Shown: positions 26,498 through 35,410, numbered from the stretch's first letter. The stretch: DNA of 35,410 nt from Actinomycetota bacterium (GCA_947445525.1 CANFDS010000012.1:1-35410); one strand, 5' to 3'. Notes: generated from the sequence alone by a model not told the origin. A program made the numbers and translations.

Positions 26498-29095
26498 TCA
26501 GGACTTGGCCTCGGCCCAGGTGTCGCCGGAGCCGACGTCGACGGCCAGCGGCGGGTCGAGCGGGTAGGCGCCGCACATCTCGGCGCGCAGCAGCTCGCGG
26601 GCGGTGCCGAGCTCGACGTCGGGCACCTCGAGCAGCAGCTCGTCGTGCACCTGGAGCACGAGCCGCGACTGCAGGCGCTCGGCGGTGAGCCGGGCCGCGA
26701 TCCGTACCATCGCCACCTTGATGATGTCGGCGGCAGTGCCCTGCATCACGGTGTTGACGGCGAGGCGCTCGCCCAGCGCGCGGGTCTGGCGGTTCTGCAC
26801 GCGCAGCTCGGGGATCGCGCGGCGGCGGCCGAGCAACGTCGTCACGTGGCCGTCGCGCTCGGCCTGCTCGACCGTGCGGGCGATGAAGTCCTGGACGAGC
26901 GGAAAGCGCGCGAGATAGGTAGCGATGTACGCCTTCGCCTCGTCGATCGGGATGTCCAGCTGATCGGAGAGGCCGAAGGCCGAGATGCCGTAGATGATCC
27001 CGAAGTTGACCGCCTTGGCGCGGTTGCGCTCGTCCTTCGTCAGGTCGGCCTGGGGCTTGCCGAGGATCTCGGCGGCGGTGGCGGCGTGGACGTCCTCGCC
27101 GCGGGCGAAGGCCTCGCGCAGGCGCGGCTCGCCGGAGACGTGCGCGAGGATGCGCAGCTCGACCTGGCTGTAGTCGGCCGAGACGAGGTAGTGCCTCTCA
27201 TCGGCGACAAAGGCGCTGCGGATCTCGCGGCCGAGCTCGGTGCGGATCGGGATCGCCTGCAGGTTCGGGTTGGTGGTGGAGAGTCGCCCGGTGGCGGCGA
27301 CGGCCTGGTTGAACGTCGTGTGCAGCCGGCCGTCGGCCTCGGAGATGAGCAGCGGCAGCGGCAGCAGATACGTGTTCACGAGCTTCGACAGCTCGCGCCA
27401 CTCCTCGATCACCGGCACGATCGGGTGGGCGTCGCGGATGCCCCGCAGGACGCGCGCATCGGTGGAGTAGCCGGTCTTGCCCCGGCGGCCCGAGGCCAGG
27501 CCGAGCTTGTCGAAGAGGATGCGCGCGACCTGCTGCGTCGAGCCCAACAGGAACGGCTCGCCGGCGTGCTGGACGGCCAGGCTCTCGAGCTCCTCGCTGC
27601 GCTCCTGCAGACGGGCCGTGATCTCGCCCATGCGGTAGGTGTCGATGCGGATGCCCGCGTCCTCCATCGCCGCCAGCACCGGGGTGAGCGGCAGCTCGAC
27701 GGTGCGGTACAGCGGCTCGGAGCCGCGCTCGGCGACGCGGGCGGCGAGGCCGGGCGCGAGGCGGCGGGCCAGCTCGGCGCGGCGGACGAGCGTCGTCGTC
27801 TCCTCGTCGGCGGGCGGGTCGAGCGTGACCTCCAGCCCGCTCTCGCGGGCGAGGTCGTCGAGCAGGTACTCGGAGCGGCCCGGCTCGACGAGGTACGCGG
27901 CGATCAGCGTGTCCTCGGCGACGGGGAACGGGAGGCGGAGCGCCTTGGCGTCGTGCGCCGCGATGCGAGTACCGGCGGCCGTGGCAGCGGCGAGGCGCGG
28001 CCCGGCGAGCGCCGGCTCCCAGGCGCCGACGACGACCTCACCGCCGCCGGCCAGCGCGAAGCGGCCGCCCGCGACGGCGAGCCCGACGGCACCCCGCAGG
28101 TCGGGCAGCTCTTCCTCCCGCCAGGGCACGAGGTCGCCGACGAGCACCGGCGCCTCCGCTGCCGGCACCGCCGCGTCGAGGTCGCCGACGCGCCCCAGCA
28201 GGCTGCGGAACTCGAAGCGGCGGAAGATCTCGGCGAGCCGCGAGCGGTCGGGCGCGGCGGACACCAGCGCAGCCGGGTCGACCCCCAGCGGCAGGTCGCG
28301 GTGCATCGTCGCGAGCGTCTTCGAGTCGCGCGCCTGCTGCTCGAAGATGCGCAGCGCCTCCTGGCGCTTGGCGCCGCTGACCTCGTCGATGCGCTCGTAG
28401 ATCACCTCCAGCGAGCCGAACTGCGCGACGAGCTGCGACGCGGTCTTCTCGCCGATTCCGGGGACGCCTTCGATGTTGTCGCTGGGGTCGCCCTTGAGGC
28501 CGATGTAGTCGGGCACCTGATCGGGCCGGACGCCGTAGCGAGCGAGCACGCGGTCGGGCGTGTAGACCTGCACGTCCGAGACGCCGCGCGGCGTCATCAT
28601 CAGGCAGACGTTGGCGGAGCAGAGCTGGAAGGCGTCGCGGTCGGTCGAGACGACGCAGGTGCGGATGCCGGCCTCGTCGGCGCGGGTGGCGAGCGTGGCG
28701 ATCACGTCGTCGGCCTCCCAGCCCTCGAACTCGAGGTTCGCGTAGCCGAACGCCTCGACGATCGGCCGCAGGTGCGGGAACTGCTCGCGCAACAGGTCGG
28801 GCATCGGCTTGCGCTGCGCCTTGTACGCCGCCGAGAGGTCGGTGCGCTGGGTCGGCCGCGTGTCCCAGGCGACCGCGACGCCCTTCGGCTGGTAGTCGGC
28901 CAGCAGCTTGAACAGCATGTTGGCGAAGCCGAGCAGGGCGCCCGACGGGAAGCCGTCGCTCGTCGCCAGCTCCTCGGGCAGCGCGTAGAAGGCACGGTAG
29001 GCGAGGTTGGTGCCGTCCACGAGGAACAGCTCGGCGCCGCGCGCAGGCGCGTCGTCGAGGTCGATCTCGGCTCCGGTCATGTCCTTCGGTGACAC
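26498..29095 (-). CDS. polA: DNA polymerase I (PolA), proofreading-deficient type
   Basis: An 865-aa family A polymerase for gap filling and Okazaki-fragment processing. Residues about 20-300 form the 5'-3' exonuclease (FEGWEADDVI, STDRDAFQL, then GLKGDPSDNIEGVPGIGEKTA). Residues 316-480 form a 3'-5' exonuclease-like domain in which the ExoI Asp-x-Glu is absent (AVGLAVAGG instead), so proofreading is probably lost, as in Taq. The polymerase domain has motif A from Asp641 (DYSQVELRILAHVSG), motif B at 689-703 (ERNRAKAVNFGIIYG) and motif C at 816-819 (VHDE). The GTG at 29095 is preferred over ATG 29080 because TAGACT ends 7 nt before it. Confidence 0.97.
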   Translation of the reverse strand: MSPKDMTGAEIDLDDAPARGAELFLVDGTNLAYRAFYALPEELATSDGFPSGALLGFANMLFKLLADYQPKGVAVAWDTRPTQRTDLSAAYKAQRKPMPDLLREQFPHLRPIVEAFGYANLEFEGWEADDVIATLATRADEAGIRTCVVSTDRDAFQLCSANVCLMMTPRGVSDVQVYTPDRVLARYGVRPDQVPDYIGLKGDPSDNIEGVPGIGEKTASQLVAQFGSLEVIYERIDEVSGAKRQEALRIFEQQARDSKTLATMHRDLPLGVDPAALVSAAPDRSRLAEIFRRFEFRSLLGRVGDLDAAVPAAEAPVLVGDLVPWREEELPDLRGAVGLAVAGGRFALAGGGEVVVGAWEPALAGPRLAAATAAGTRIAAHDAKALRLPFPVAEDTLIAAYLVEPGRSEYLLDDLARESGLEVTLDPPADEETTTLVRRAELARRLAPGLAARVAERGSEPLYRTVELPLTPVLAAMEDAGIRIDTYRMGEITARLQERSEELESLAVQHAGEPFLLGSTQQVARILFDKLGLASGRRGKTGYSTDARVLRGIRDAHPIVPVIEEWRELSKLVNTYLLPLPLLISEADGRLHTTFNQAVAATGRLSTTNPNLQAIPIRTELGREIRSAFVADERHYLVSADYSQVELRILAHVSGEPRLREAFARGEDVHAATAAEILGKPQADLTKDERNRAKAVNFGIIYGISAFGLSDQLDIPIDEAKAYIATYLARFPLVQDFIARTVEQAERDGHVTTLLGRRRAIPELRVQNRQTRALGERLAVNTVMQGTAADIIKVAMVRIAARLTAERLQSRLVLQVHDELLLEVPDVELGTARELLRAEMCGAYPLDPPLAVDVGSGDTWAEAKS

Positions 29096-29102
29096 GCCGG
29101 CG

Positions 29103-29127
29103 AGTCTACGCGGCGGCGCGGTAGGCT
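29103..29127. promoter_or_regulatory. divergent -10 boxes for polA and the LarA-like gene
   Basis: TAGACT on the minus strand (29108-29103) ends 7 nt before the polA GTG at 29095. TAGGCT on the plus strand (29122-29127) ends 6 nt before the GTG at 29134. Both genes therefore look leaderless from a 38-nt shared gap. Confidence 0.5.
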
Positions 29128-29133
29128 CGATCC

Positions 29134-30624
29134 GTGCCCCGCGTCCCGCTGCTCAGCGGCTCCCGCCTCGTCATCGCCGACGCCCCCGCGGGTGCGCTGG
29201 TGCTGCGCCCGCGCCCGCCGGCCGAGGCGATTGCCGACATCGCAGCCGCCGTGCGCGATGTGTTCCGCTACCCGCTGGCCGGCCTGCCGCTCGACCAACT
29301 CGTGCCGCGCGGCGGGCGGGCAACCGTCGTCGTCGAGCTGTCGGCCCTGCCGATCCCGTCGGCTCCGCGCGACCCGCGCCAGCGCGCTCTTGTCGCCGTC
29401 ATCGCCGAGCTCGAGCGCTGCGGCATCCCCGACGAGCGCCAGACGCTGCTCGTCGCCTCCGGGCTGGCGCGGCGGCCGCGGCCCCAGCAGCTCGACTACA
29501 TCGTCACGCCGGAGCTCTCACGCCGCTTTCACGGCAAGGCCGTCGTGCACGACGCCGAGGATCCGGGGCTCGTCGCTATCGGCGGCGGGCGCAGCGTCAA
29601 CCCGGCGCTCGTCGACGCCGACGTCGTGGTCGTCGTGAGCGCCGCCGAGACGGTGCTGCACGGCGGCCCGGCCGTTCTGCTCGGCGCCTGCGACGCGGCC
29701 ACCATCCGGGCGGCCGGGGCCGTGTCGTTGCTGGAGGCGTCGTCATCGACGGGCTGGCGCGCCGCGGTCGAGATCGAGCGCGCGCTGGCTGCGCGGGCGC
29801 CCCTCGTGGGCGTGTCGCTGACGCTGTGCAACCCGCGCATCGCCGGCGCCCTGCACGGCTACCCGTACGCGCCCGACGCGAGCGAGCTGATCGCCGGCGA
29901 CCCGCTGCGCCACGTCTACGGGCTGCTACCCGGAGCACTGCGCCAGCGGGTGCTGAGCCACATCCCGCTCGAGCTGGCCGCGCTCGCCGCGTACGCAGGC
30001 CCGCCGTCGGTTGCCCACGCCGAGGCGTTGCTGCGGGCGATCGAGTCCCGCTCCGCGCAGCTCGCCGCGCCGCTCGACACGATCTGCGTCGGCATCCCCG
30101 ACACGACACCACATCTGCCGCGCGAGCGACCGAACCCGGTGCTCGCCGCGGCACTCGGGCTGGGGCTCGCGCTGCGGCTGTGGCGCGACGCCTTCCCCGT
30201 CGCCGACGGCGGCACCGCGATCCTGGCCAGCGGCTTCCAGCGCCGCTTCGCGCACCCCACGCAGACGCCGTACCGCGCGTTCCTGCAGGCGGTGACGCGC
30301 TCGGGCCGCACCTACGAGGAGCTCGCGGCCGAGGAAGCCGCAGCCGCCACGGACGAGCGGGCGCTGCGCGAGTACCGCGCCGGCCGCTCGTGCCATCCGC
30401 TGCTCCCCTACGCCGACTGGGCCGGCTGCCAGCCCGCGCTGGCGCGGCTCGGCGCCGTCATCGTCGCCGGCTGCCGCGACAGCACCGCCGCGCAGGCGCT
30501 CGGGTTCGTGCCCGCCGCCAGCGTCGGCGTCGCCCTGGCGATGGCGCAGGGTCGCACCGGTGGGCAGCCGCGCGTCGGCTTCCTGCTCGCGCCGCCGTTC
30601 TTCCCGATCGAGATAGGCACGTGA
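29134..30624 (+). CDS. LarA-like (DUF2088) protein with altered catalytic residues
   Basis: A 496-aa protein related to nickel-pincer lactate racemase LarA. The N-terminal half follows the family layout: VVVELSALPIPSAPRD, then ALVAVIAELERCGIPDERQTLL, then ASGLARRPRPQQL (108-120), then KAVVHDAEDP (135-144). In LarA the last but one segment carries the catalytic His in TGxHRP; here it is ASGLARRP, with no His. The usual substrate Arg region (TRP) is also lost. The later HPxxGFSGGxK-type segment appears as SAAETVLHGGPAVLLGACD. It may use another substrate or have lost the cofactor. No larB, larC or larE is nearby. It is divergent from polA. Confidence 0.7.
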   Translation: MPRVPLLSGSRLVIADAPAGALVLRPRPPAEAIADIAAAVRDVFRYPLAGLPLDQLVPRGGRATVVVELSALPIPSAPRDPRQRALVAVIAELERCGIPDERQTLLVASGLARRPRPQQLDYIVTPELSRRFHGKAVVHDAEDPGLVAIGGGRSVNPALVDADVVVVVSAAETVLHGGPAVLLGACDAATIRAAGAVSLLEASSSTGWRAAVEIERALAARAPLVGVSLTLCNPRIAGALHGYPYAPDASELIAGDPLRHVYGLLPGALRQRVLSHIPLELAALAAYAGPPSVAHAEALLRAIESRSAQLAAPLDTICVGIPDTTPHLPRERPNPVLAAALGLGLALRLWRDAFPVADGGTAILASGFQRRFAHPTQTPYRAFLQAVTRSGRTYEELAAEEAAAATDERALREYRAGRSCHPLLPYADWAGCQPALARLGAVIVAGCRDSTAAQALGFVPAASVGVALAMAQGRTGGQPRVGFLLAPPFFPIEIGT

Positions 30625-30664
30625 GCCGCCCGGTGCGGTCGCACAGGCCGCAGCCCGCCCGGCG

Positions 30665-31438
30665 CTACTCGCCGAGGTAGGCCTTGCGCACCTTCTCATC
30701 CCTGCGCAGATCCTGCGCCGCGCCGGCCAGCACGACCTGGCCGATCTCGAGCACGTAGCCACGGCTGGCGACGTCGAGCGCCATCAGCGCGTTCTGCTCG
30801 ACCAGCAGGACGGCGGTGCCCTGCCGGTTGATCTCGACGATGGTCTCGAAGATGCGCTCGACGAAGATCGGCGCGAGTCCCATCGACGGCTCGTCGAGCA
30901 GGACGAGCTTGGGCCGGGCCATCAGCGCACGGCCGATCGCGCACATCTGCTGCTCGCCCCCGGACATCGTCCCGGCCTTCTGCGTCTTGCGCTCGGCAAG
31001 CCGTGGGAAGAGGGAGAAGACCCGCTCCAGATCCTCCTTCAGGCCCGACTTGTCGGAGCGCTGGAAGGCCCCCATCTCGAGGTTCTCGACGACGGTCATG
31101 CGCGGGAACAGGCGCCTGCCCTCCGGCGACTGCGAGATGCCGAGCTTGACGATCTCGTGCCCGGGGCGATGGGTGATCTCCTGGCCGTCGAAGACGATCC
31201 GGCCCTCGCGCACCTTCGGCGTGGGCAGCCCGTTGATCGAGCGCAGCGTCGACGACTTGCCGGCGCCGTTGGCGCCGATCAGCGTGACGATCTCGCCCTG
31301 GCGCACCTCGAGCGTGACGCCCTTGAGCGCATGGATCGCTCCGTAGTAGGAGTGGATCCCCTCGACCGAGAGCAGGACAGCGCTCGCGGCGGCTCCGGCC
31401 GCGGCGCCGGGCCCAGCTGTCGCACTAGCCTCGCTCAC
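30665..31438 (-). CDS. livF: branched-chain amino-acid ABC transporter ATPase LivF
   Basis: A 257-aa ABC ATPase of the LivF type. An Ala/Gly-rich N-terminal extension (about 20 residues) precedes the usual start LLSVEGIHSYYGAIHALKGV. Walker A is GANGAGKS, then come the signature MSGGEQQMCAIGRAL and Walker B VLLDEPSMGLAP. It pairs with LivG to drive the LivHM permease. Its ATG overlaps the livG stop (ATGA). It is the last gene of the operon and converges on the LarA-like gene. Confidence 0.95.
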   Translation of the reverse strand: MSEASATAGPGAAAGAAASAVLLSVEGIHSYYGAIHALKGVTLEVRQGEIVTLIGANGAGKSSTLRSINGLPTPKVREGRIVFDGQEITHRPGHEIVKLGISQSPEGRRLFPRMTVVENLEMGAFQRSDKSGLKEDLERVFSLFPRLAERKTQKAGTMSGGEQQMCAIGRALMARPKLVLLDEPSMGLAPIFVERIFETIVEINRQGTAVLLVEQNALMALDVASRGYVLEIGQVVLAGAAQDLRRDEKVRKAYLGE

Positions 31439-32271
31439 TGCTTGTCACCGACCTTGAAGGCGCCATCGGTCTCGAGCATTGCCGTAGCCGCCTTGCCCAG
31501 GTACGCCTCGATCACGCGCGGGTCCTTCTGGATCTCCGACGGCGTGCCCTGCGCGATCCGCTCGCCGTAGTCGAGCACCGTCACGCGGTCGGAGACGCCC
31601 ATCACGACCTTCATGTCGTGCTCGATCATCAGGATCGTCAACCCGTGCTCGCGGCGGAGCAGGTCGACGAAGCCGGTGAAGTCGGCCGACTCGTTCGGGT
31701 TCATGCCTGCGGTCGGCTCGTCGAGCAGCAGCAGCTTCGGCTTCGTAGCCAGTGCGCGGGCGACCTCGAGGCGCCGCTGGTCGCCGTACGAGAGGTTGCG
31801 GGCGATGGCGTGGTCGAGCCCGCGCAGCCCCGAGAAGCTGAGCAGCTCGCGCGCCCGCTCGTGCGCCTCCTGCTCCTCGCGGCGCTGCTTCGGCGGCCGG
31901 ATGATGCTCGAGAGGATCCCCGACGACATGCGGCAGTGCATGCCGACGAGCACGTTCTCGAGCGCCGTCATGTTCTGGAACAGGCGGATGTTCTGGAACG
32001 TGCGGCCGATGCCGCGCTGCGTGAAGGCGTGCGGCGGCTTTCCCCGCAGCTCCTCGCCGTCGAACAGGATGCTGCCGGCGGTCGGCCTGTAGACGCCGGT
32101 CATCATGTTGAAGAAGGTCGTCTTGCCGGCGCCGTTAGGGCCGATCAGCGAGACGATCGAGCCGCGCGGCACGACGAAGTCGACATCGTTGACGGCGATG
32201 AGGCCGCCGAACTCCTTGCGGATGCCGGTTGCGACGAGGAGGTTGTCCCCTGCGGGCGCCGACTCGCTCAT
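31435..32271 (-). CDS. livG: branched-chain amino-acid ABC transporter ATPase LivG
   Basis: A 278-aa ABC ATPase starting [19 protein letters not shown]. Walker A is GPNGAGKT (residues about 43-50). The LivG-specific Q-loop region [12 protein letters not shown] is present, with signature [15 protein letters not shown] and Walker [13 protein letters not shown]. The sequence ends [10 protein letters not shown]. Start and stop overlap livM and livF respectively by 4 bp, so the operon is translationally coupled. Confidence 0.95.
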   Translation of the reverse strand: MSESAPAGDNLLVATGIRKEFGGLIAVNDVDFVVPRGSIVSLIGPNGAGKTTFFNMMTGVYRPTAGSILFDGEELRGKPPHAFTQRGIGRTFQNIRLFQNMTALENVLVGMHCRMSSGILSSIIRPPKQRREEQEAHERARELLSFSGLRGLDHAIARNLSYGDQRRLEVARALATKPKLLLLDEPTAGMNPNESADFTGFVDLLRREHGLTILMIEHDMKVVMGVSDRVTVLDYGERIAQGTPSEIQKDPRVIEAYLGKAATAMLETDGAFKVGDKQ

Positions 32272-33740
32272 CGGCCCTCGTGGACGACGTCGTAGAGCGG
32301 CTGGTCGCGCACGCCCTCGTGCAGCTCGGCGCGCCGGCGCCGGCTCGGTATCAGGCCCTCGGGCCGGAACAGCATCACGAGGATGATGATCAGGCCGAAG
32401 ATCCCTGCCTGATGGGCCGGCACGTCGATGTTCGTGTTGAAGTGCACGTTGATCCAGGCCCCGATGTTCGCGAGCCCTTCGCGGTCGAGATACGACAGCA
32501 ACGCGGCACCGACGATGACGCCCCAGATGTTGCCCATGCCTCCGAGGATCACCATCGAGAGGATGAAGATCGAGATGTTGAAGAAGAAGTCGCCCGGGAA
32601 GGCCGACCCCTTGAAGCTGGCGTAGAAGGCGCCGGAGACGCCGCCGAAGAAGGCGCCACTGGCGTAGGCCCAGGTCTTGGTGCGCATCAGCGGGATGCCC
32701 ATCGCGGCCGCTGCGACCTCGTCCTCGCGAATCGCGATCCAGGCGCGGCCGAGCCGCGAGTCGCGCAGCCGGAAGCAGGCGAACACGGTGAGCACGAGCA
32801 GCCCGATCGCCGTCCACAGGTAGAGATTCTGGCCACTCGGGTCGGAGAGGAAGTCGCGTGGCAGGACACCGCCCGTAACGTCGTGGAGCGCCTTGCCGAA
32901 GCCAGGGGCGTCGACCGGCGTGATGCCGTTCGGGCCGTTCGTCAGGTTGAAGCCGCCGAAGTCGGCGCCGTTGCGGGCGACCTGCGGCAGGATCTCGCCG
33001 AAGCCGAGCGTGACGATCGCCAGGTAGTCACCACGGAGCCGCAGCGTCGGCAGGCCGATGAGCACACCGGCGAGCGCAGTGATGACGCCGGCGATCGGCA
33101 GGATCAGCCAGATCGAGAGGTGGAGCCCCGGCATCAGGTGGCTGATCCCGACCGAGCCGATGTGGAGCTTCACATTCGAGAACTGGACCGAAGCCAGCCA
33201 GGCCGCGGTGTACGCGCCGAACGCGTAGAAGGCGACGTAGCCGAGGTCGAGCAGGCCCGCGTAGCCGACGACGACGTTGAGGCCGACGGCCATCATCATG
33301 AACACGACCATCGCCACGCCCGTGTTGACCGAGGGGAACGAGCCGAGCAGCGGGACGACGAAGAGCTTGTCGAGGTAGAACGGGTACGCGACCGCAGTCG
33401 CGAGCGCGACGCACGGCAGCACGTAGCGCTTCACGTGCGGCGGCAGCCAGAACACCGCGAAGAACACCGCGAGGATGGCCGCGAACGACGGCTCCGGATA
33501 GGCGAACGCGGCGACCAGCGCCACCTGCCCGACCAGCCGGTGGCGTGGCGGCAGCTTCGAGAGCCCGTAGAGCGCCGCGATGGCAGCGATGCCGACACCG
33601 AGCGAGGTGTCGACGAAGCCGAGCGCGCTCGCCGCGATCGCCAGCGCGCCGACGATCGCCTGCATCCGCTGGATCGGCGTCAGTCGCCGCCAGGCAGCCT
33701 TGCCCGACCGCAGGCGATCGCCCGCGGCTACCCCGGTCAC
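32268..33740 (-). CDS. livM: branched-chain amino-acid ABC transporter permease LivM, with long N-terminal extension
   Basis: A 490-aa polytopic permease. The family core starts near residue 140 ([36 protein letters not shown]) and contains the EAA-type loop [19 protein letters not shown]. Before it are about 135 residues with several extra hydrophobic helices (from [12 protein letters not shown] to [17 protein letters not shown]). LivM proteins are often 300-420 aa, so this is at the long end. The start is GTG in a GTGA overlap with livH. The C-terminus (about 30 residues) is hydrophilic. Confidence 0.94.
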   Translation of the reverse strand: MTGVAAGDRLRSGKAAWRRLTPIQRMQAIVGALAIAASALGFVDTSLGVGIAAIAALYGLSKLPPRHRLVGQVALVAAFAYPEPSFAAILAVFFAVFWLPPHVKRYVLPCVALATAVAYPFYLDKLFVVPLLGSFPSVNTGVAMVVFMMMAVGLNVVVGYAGLLDLGYVAFYAFGAYTAAWLASVQFSNVKLHIGSVGISHLMPGLHLSIWLILPIAGVITALAGVLIGLPTLRLRGDYLAIVTLGFGEILPQVARNGADFGGFNLTNGPNGITPVDAPGFGKALHDVTGGVLPRDFLSDPSGQNLYLWTAIGLLVLTVFACFRLRDSRLGRAWIAIREDEVAAAAMGIPLMRTKTWAYASGAFFGGVSGAFYASFKGSAFPGDFFFNISIFILSMVILGGMGNIWGVIVGAALLSYLDREGLANIGAWINVHFNTNIDVPAHQAGIFGLIIILVMLFRPEGLIPSRRRRAELHEGVRDQPLYDVVHEGR

Positions 33741-34798
33741 TGGCCCTCCGGCGTCTTCTCGCCGAGCAGGCCCTCGGGGCGGAAGACGAGGATCAGAATG
33801 AGGATCGAGAAGACGATCGACTGGGTCCAGTCACTGCCGGGCGCCGACCACGACAGGCCCTCGTTGAAGGCCTGGATGAGGCCGATCAGCACCGCGCCCA
33901 GCACGGCGCCCGGCAGGTTGCCGATGCCGCCGAGCACGGCCGCCGTGAACGAGATCAGCCCGAGCCGGAACCCGCTGTCGAAGCGCACCTGCGTCTGCCA
34001 GAGGATGTAGATCAGGCCGCCGGCACCCGCCAGCGCGCCCGCGACGAGAAAGGTGAACGAGATCGTACGGTTGACGTTGATGCCCATCATCGCCGCCGCC
34101 TCGCGGTCCTGGGCGGTCGCGCGCATCGCCTTGCCCTGCTTCGTCTTCTGGACGAGGAAGACGAGGCCGAGCAGCAGCGGCACGGTGACGAGCAGCACGA
34201 TCAGCGAGTCCCAGCGGTAGTTGACGCCGCCGACCGCGAAGACGTCGCTGCGCGGCAGCGTCGTCGGCACGGTGATGTAGTTCGGGCCGCGCCAGCCGAG
34301 GACGATGTCCTGGAGGATGAACGACATGCCGACGGCGGTGATCAGCGGCGCCAGGCGCGGCGCGTTGCGCAGGGGCCGGTACGCGACCATCTCGATCAGC
34401 ACGTTGAGGGTGCCGCAGATCAGCATCGAGATAACGACACAGGCAGCGATGACCGACCAGAGCACGTACCAGGGCTCCTGGCTGCCGAGACTGAAGACCT
34501 GGAGGATGAAGACGGCCGAGATCGTGCCGCCGAACATGAAGACGTCGCCGTGCGCGAAGTTGATCAGCTCGAGGATGCCGTAGACGAGCGTGTAGCCGAG
34601 CGCGACGAGCGCGTAGATCGCGCCCAGCGAAAGGCCGAAGAGCAGGATCTGGAAGAAGTCGCCCGGCGTCTTGGCGAGATTCGTGAGCAGCCAGGCGATA
34701 ACGACGAGGATCAGCAGGTTGCCGAAGAGCCCGGTGATGCTCGGCAGCCTTCGTGGCAGCAGCCGTGGGAGTCTCTCGGCACGCGTGTCGCTGGTCAT
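33737..34798 (-). CDS. livH: branched-chain amino-acid ABC transporter permease LivH
   Basis: A 353-aa permease with about eight transmembrane helices. The LivH signature is clear: LGAIYALVALGYTLVYGILELINFAHGDVFMFG, the EAA loop GKAMRATAQDREAAAMMGI, and NLPGAVLGAVLIGLIQAF. The ATG lies 66 nt after the livK stop, beyond a strong hairpin, so livH-M-G-F expression is probably lower than livK. It forms the heterodimeric channel with LivM. Confidence 0.95.
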   Translation of the reverse strand: MTSDTRAERLPRLLPRRLPSITGLFGNLLILVVIAWLLTNLAKTPGDFFQILLFGLSLGAIYALVALGYTLVYGILELINFAHGDVFMFGGTISAVFILQVFSLGSQEPWYVLWSVIAACVVISMLICGTLNVLIEMVAYRPLRNAPRLAPLITAVGMSFILQDIVLGWRGPNYITVPTTLPRSDVFAVGGVNYRWDSLIVLLVTVPLLLGLVFLVQKTKQGKAMRATAQDREAAAMMGINVNRTISFTFLVAGALAGAGGLIYILWQTQVRFDSGFRLGLISFTAAVLGGIGNLPGAVLGAVLIGLIQAFNEGLSWSAPGSDWTQSIVFSILILILVFRPEGLLGEKTPEGQ

Positions 34799-34818
34799 GG
34801 GTGCGGCGGGGAAAGAAG

Positions 34819-34844
34819 AGGGGGAGGGCCGAGGCCCTCCCCCT
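34819..34844 (-). terminator. hairpin between livK and livH (partial terminator/attenuator)
   Basis: A perfect 12-bp stem (34819-34830 with 34833-34844; AGGGGGAGGGCC and its complement) has a 2-nt tip, effectively a 4-nt loop. On the minus strand it is followed by CTTCTTTCCCC, only moderately U-rich. Placed right after the binding-protein gene, it would leave livK mRNA abundant and let some transcription read into livH. Confidence 0.75.
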
Positions 34845-34864
34845 GTCTCTCGTGGTCGAGCCCG

Positions 34865-35410
34865 CTAGGAGGCCGCGACCAGGGTTAGCGGCGGCACAAT
34901 GACCTTGAAGTCGGTCGACTTCCCGCCCTTGACCCGGTAGATCGCGACCGGGTTCGAGCTCGTGTCGCCGTTCTTGTTGATGGTGAACGAGCCGAGCAGG
35001 CCGTTCTTCACCTTCGTCTTGAACAGCTCGGCCGAGATCGAGCCGCGGCTGCCGTCCGAACGGGCGATGGCGGCGAGGAGCACCTCGGTGGCCTGTGCGG
35101 CGTACACCGAGTACGGATCCGGCTCACCGCCGGCAGCCTTGCCGAAGCCCGTGATGAACGCCTTGCCGGCGCCCTTCAGCTGCTTGTTGGGGAGACCGGC
35201 GACCGAGACCGTGAGGCCCTCGGCGCCGCTACCTGCGCCCTCGACAACAGCCGAGATCGGTGTGAAGCCGTCCGGGGCCATCAGCTGGACGCCCGCACCG
35301 AGGCCGGCGCTGAGGTCCTTGACGAGCTTGCCGCCGTTCTCGCAGATGAGGCCGCCGATGAAGACGGCGTCCGCGCCCGACTGCTTGATCTTCGTGGCGA
35401 GCGCCTCGTA
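34865..35410 (-). CDS. livK: branched-chain amino-acid ABC transporter substrate-binding protein LivK (partial, 5' end outside window)
   Basis: The C-terminal 181 residues of a type I periplasmic-binding protein. The start lies beyond 35410. Visible are KQSGADAVFIGGLICENGGKL (strand and helix around the ligand site), then PDPYSVYAAQATEVLLAAIARSDGSRGSISAELF (typical of LivK, before the last helix). The end is LGSFTINKNGDTSSNPVAIYRVKGG. It delivers the ligand to LivHM outside the membrane. Branched-chain amino acids are the default guess; amides or urea are possible in this family. Confidence 0.92.
   Translation of the reverse strand, partial: YEALATKIKQSGADAVFIGGLICENGGKLVKDLSAGLGAGVQLMAPDGFTPISAVVEGAGSGAEGLTVSVAGLPNKQLKGAGKAFITGFGKAAGGEPDPYSVYAAQATEVLLAAIARSDGSRGSISAELFKTKVKNGLLGSFTINKNGDTSSNPVAIYRVKGGKSTDFKVIVPPLTLVAAS

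Noticed and set aside
26645-29092. 815-codon open frame antisense to polA
   Set aside because: Shadow of polA with the same low-complexity composition; no recognisable domain.

Overview
The window is about 35 kb of very GC-rich, gene-dense bacterial DNA. Several features point to a high-GC Gram-positive (Actinobacteria, possibly the Thermoleophilia side): LexA boxes of the Gram-positive type CGAAC-N4-GTTCG upstream of uvrA and uvrB, a four-S1-domain RpsA next to coaE and polA, an eIF1/YciH-type SUI1 protein, and many GTG starts. The assignment to phylum is inference. A recurring promoter layout is visible: a TANNNT hexamer ends 6-10 nt before the start codon of at least 16 genes, usually without a Shine-Dalgarno. 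This points to widespread leaderless transcription and helps fix several starts, including GTG and TTG starts.

Layout. (1) 1-3.9 kb: a long inverted repeat, a PDZ-less secreted HtrA-like protease, then on the minus strand queF, a small AtzG-like subunit and an amidase. These are followed by a divergent nucleoside 2-deoxyribosyltransferase-like gene and a secreted unknown. queF and the transferase gene share one symmetric 7-bp -10 element. (2) 3.9-7.75 kb: a decayed stretch. It holds a cyclase-family pseudogene with a frameshift and an amber stop, intact SUI1/YciH, a half CBS protein and a cupin relic with frame changes. It also holds a pentapeptide-repeat gene built of 60-bp (one helical coil) repeats, a 21-nt tRNA 3' end that may be an old attachment site, and a truncated repeat-domain surface protein. 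(3) 7.75-16.1 kb: uvrA and uvrB, each with a LexA box, flank a small membrane protein, a metallophosphoesterase, a mazE-type antitoxin with a wrecked mazF, and a broken corA.

(4) 16.2-20 kb: a five-gene plus-strand cluster. It runs sulfurtransferase, an SfnB/DszC-like flavoprotein of the acyl-CoA dehydrogenase fold, two SnoaL/NTF2-fold proteins and a second sulfurtransferase. The middle three genes are joined by 4-bp stop/start overlaps. This is the best candidate here for an uncharacterised pathway, probably release or transfer of sulfur from an organic compound. (5) 20-24 kb: pabB-pabC (p-aminobenzoate synthesis) divergent from a secreted protein with a dimethylformamidase-like C-terminal domain. 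(6) 24-29.1 kb, minus strand: polA, rpsA, coaE and a lytic transglycosylase. coaE has no canonical start codon and lies in frame just after the rpsA stop. (7) 29.1-30.6 kb: a divergent LarA-like protein lacking a catalytic His. (8) 30.7-35.4 kb, minus strand: a branched-chain amino-acid type ABC importer livK(partial)-livH-livM-livG-livF. livH to livF are joined by 4-bp overlaps, and a strong hairpin separates livK from livH.

Several genes carry a frameshift plus an in-frame stop. True decay and assembly error cannot be told apart from this sequence alone.
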